A program made the position numbers and the translations under genes. Shown here piece after piece: positions 6,058 to 7,503 of a DNA stretch of 7,503 bases (the first letter of the stretch is position 1; the number at the start of each line of letters is the position of its first letter). The DNA comes from Candidatus Aminicenantota bacterium (GTDB lineage: Bacteria > Acidobacteriota > Aminicenantia > Aminicenantales > Aminicenantaceae), in NCBI GenBank assembly GCA_030633795.1, contig DAOWCB010000062.1:1-7503 (forward strand), written 5' to 3'. The notes below the pieces were generated by a model. The model ran no database searches, had not been told where the DNA came from, and saw only the letters and a program-made list of their open reading frames with translations.

Positions 6058-7503
6058 ATGTTTAAAGCAAAAATATTTTTGGTTCTCTTTTTGTGTATTT
6101 TTTTCGCAATTTCATTTTCTTCCAGCTTCGGCCAATCTGTTTCATCACCCGAAGAAGTGCTGGGATTTGAGGTGGGAGCAGACTACAATCTGGCCACATA
6201 CACTCAGGCCATTGCTTATTTCAAGGTGCTGGAACAGAGCTCGGAAAGGATCAGATTGTTCGATGTGGGAAAAACCTCCATGGGACAAACCATGACCTAT
6301 GCTGTCATATCCACACCCGAAAACCTGAAAAATCTGGATAATTACAAAGGGATTGCCCGAAAACTCACGGCGGCCAAAGGGCTCTCTAAAGAGGCAGCAG
6401 AAAAGCTGGCCCAAGAAGGAAAGGCGATCGTTTACATAGATGGAGGATTGCATGCATCCGAGTGTGCTCCAGCCCAACATAATATCCAGCTGGCCTATGA
6501 CCTTGTGACCGCGCAAGATGCCAAAACCCTGAACATCCTCGAAAATGTCATTCTCATCCTGGTCTTCGCCAATCCGGATGGAATGAATTTGCTCGCCGAA
6601 TGGTACCACCCAAATGTGGGAACGCCTTATGAAATATCCTCGATGCCTTGGCTTTATCATGTGTATTCGGGCCATGACAACAACCGAGACTCTTATATCT
6701 GCAACCTGGTCGAAACGCAAAATATAACCAAACTTGTGACAAAGGAGTATCCTCCGGTCATTCTGTACAATCACCACCAAACCGCTCCGTTTCCCGCCCG
6801 AATATGGATTCCTCCCAATTCGGAGCCGACAAATCCCAATGTCCACCCTCTTATCGTTCGATGGCAAAATCTTATCGGCGCAGCCATGGGTTCGGCCTTT
6901 GACGAGGAAGGAAAGGAAGGGGCCATCTCTCGCATTATTTTCGACACCTGGTATCCCGGTTACGTAACACAGGTGGTGGACTCCCATAACATCATCTCCA
7001 TTTTAACGGAGACGGCTCTGTATCGCTACGCCACTCCCCACTTTTATACGATCAGGGATTTTCCCGAAGAATACCGTGACCTGACTATGTCTGCCTTTTA
7101 TCCCAGCCCCTGGAAAGGAGGATGGTGGCGGCTAAAGGATGCAGTAGATTATTGCATAACAGCCTCTATGGCGGTTCTCGATGTGGCTGCCAGATACCGG
7201 AAGGAGCTATTGTATAACAAATACCGAATGGGAGCCGATGTTATCCAAAGATTCACAAAAGAACCGCCGTATGCATGGATTATTTCCAGGAAACAAGATG
7301 ATCCAGGAAACGCTTCCCTTCTTCTCAACCGCATGATTCTTCTTGGGATAGACATCTATCACAGCACAGAGGCATTTTCATGCGATGGGATCGACTATCC
7401 AGCAGGAACATTTATAATTCCTATGAGCCAGCCCTTCGCGCTTTTCGTCAAAAATCTCTTCGAGGAGCAACGGTATCCAGATATGAGAAAATATCCGGAT
7501 CTT
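6058..7503 (+). CDS. secreted zinc carboxypeptidase, peptidase family M14 (3' end beyond window)
   Basis: The first 482 residues of an exported metallopeptidase are visible and the frame is open to the right edge. A signal peptide occupies residues 1-25 (MFKAKIFLVLFLCIFFAISF then SSSFG), with likely cleavage before Gln26. The M14 catalytic domain follows: GGLHASECAP (129-138) carries the HxxE zinc ligands His132 and Glu135; ANPDG (171-175) is a family block; DNNRD (207-211) holds the substrate-binding Asn-Arg pair; NHHQ (238-241) supplies the third ligand, His239 or His240; and Glu318 in ILTETALYRYATP is the probable catalytic glutamate. After about residue 400 there is a further domain (from AWIISRKQDDPGN) with alternating strand and helix, not part of the core peptidase. 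The protein should hydrolyse peptides outside the cytoplasm; the bond it prefers cannot be told from sequence. It is probably co-transcribed with cysS and yraN (22-base gap). Confidence 0.9.
   Translation, partial: MFKAKIFLVLFLCIFFAISFSSSFGQSVSSPEEVLGFEVGADYNLATYTQAIAYFKVLEQSSERIRLFDVGKTSMGQTMTYAVISTPENLKNLDNYKGIARKLTAAKGLSKEAAEKLAQEGKAIVYIDGGLHASECAPAQHNIQLAYDLVTAQDAKTLNILENVILILVFANPDGMNLLAEWYHPNVGTPYEISSMPWLYHVYSGHDNNRDSYICNLVETQNITKLVTKEYPPVILYNHHQTAPFPARIWIPPNSEPTNPNVHPLIVRWQNLIGAAMGSAFDEEGKEGAISRIIFDTWYPGYVTQVVDSHNIISILTETALYRYATPHFYTIRDFPEEYRDLTMSAFYPSPWKGGWWRLKDAVDYCITASMAVLDVAARYRKELLYNKYRMGADVIQRFTKEPPYAWIISRKQDDPGNASLLLNRMILLGIDIYHSTEAFSCDGIDYPAGTFIIPMSQPFALFVKNLFEEQRYPDMRKYPDL

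Noticed and set aside
6145..6987. 280-codon open frame on the minus strand opposite the M14 peptidase gene
   Set aside because: The plus strand carries all the M14 catalytic motifs, a signal peptide and a strong ribosome site. The antisense translation shows no family resemblance and is a by-product of codon bias.

Overview
The window reads as chromosomal DNA from a bacterium: compact genes, short intercistronic gaps, Shine-Dalgarno sites and sigma70-type promoters. GC content looks moderate and gene style is uniform; I see no insertion sequence, CRISPR array, rRNA or tRNA. The combination of a two-gene saccharopine pathway, a stand-alone MEMO protein, secreted M14 peptidases and a short GGGGAC-type palindrome would fit Acidobacteriota or Aminicenantes-like bacteria, but that is a guess from gene content.

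Layout. Positions 1-242 (minus) hold the N-terminal part of an exported protein of unknown function that runs off the left edge. A 298-base non-coding gap (243-540) carries a near-perfect 24-base palindrome and a weak candidate terminator. Then comes a three-gene minus-strand operon, read from 4075 down to 541: lysine-ketoglutarate reductase (LKR), saccharopine dehydrogenase (SDH), and a MEMO-family protein. LKR and SDH together convert lysine plus 2-oxoglutarate through saccharopine to aminoadipate semialdehyde plus glutamate. In animals and plants these two enzymes are fused into one protein; here they are separate genes in the same order as in the fusion, with a 78-base gap full of inverted repeats.

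A 122-base divergent region (4076-4197) contains two back-to-back sigma70-like promoters, one for each direction. The rightward operon starts with cysS (cysteinyl-tRNA synthetase), whose promoter is so close to the ATG that the mRNA is probably leaderless. It continues with a YraN/UPF0102 nuclease-fold protein, which overlaps cysS by 4 bases, and then a secreted M14 zinc carboxypeptidase (6058 to the right edge, incomplete) behind a strong Shine-Dalgarno site.

No obviously new defence or mobile system is visible. The points most worth following up are the MEMO gene inside a lysine-degradation operon, the alternative hairpins between LKR and SDH, the probable leaderless cysS, and the start-site correction for MEMO.
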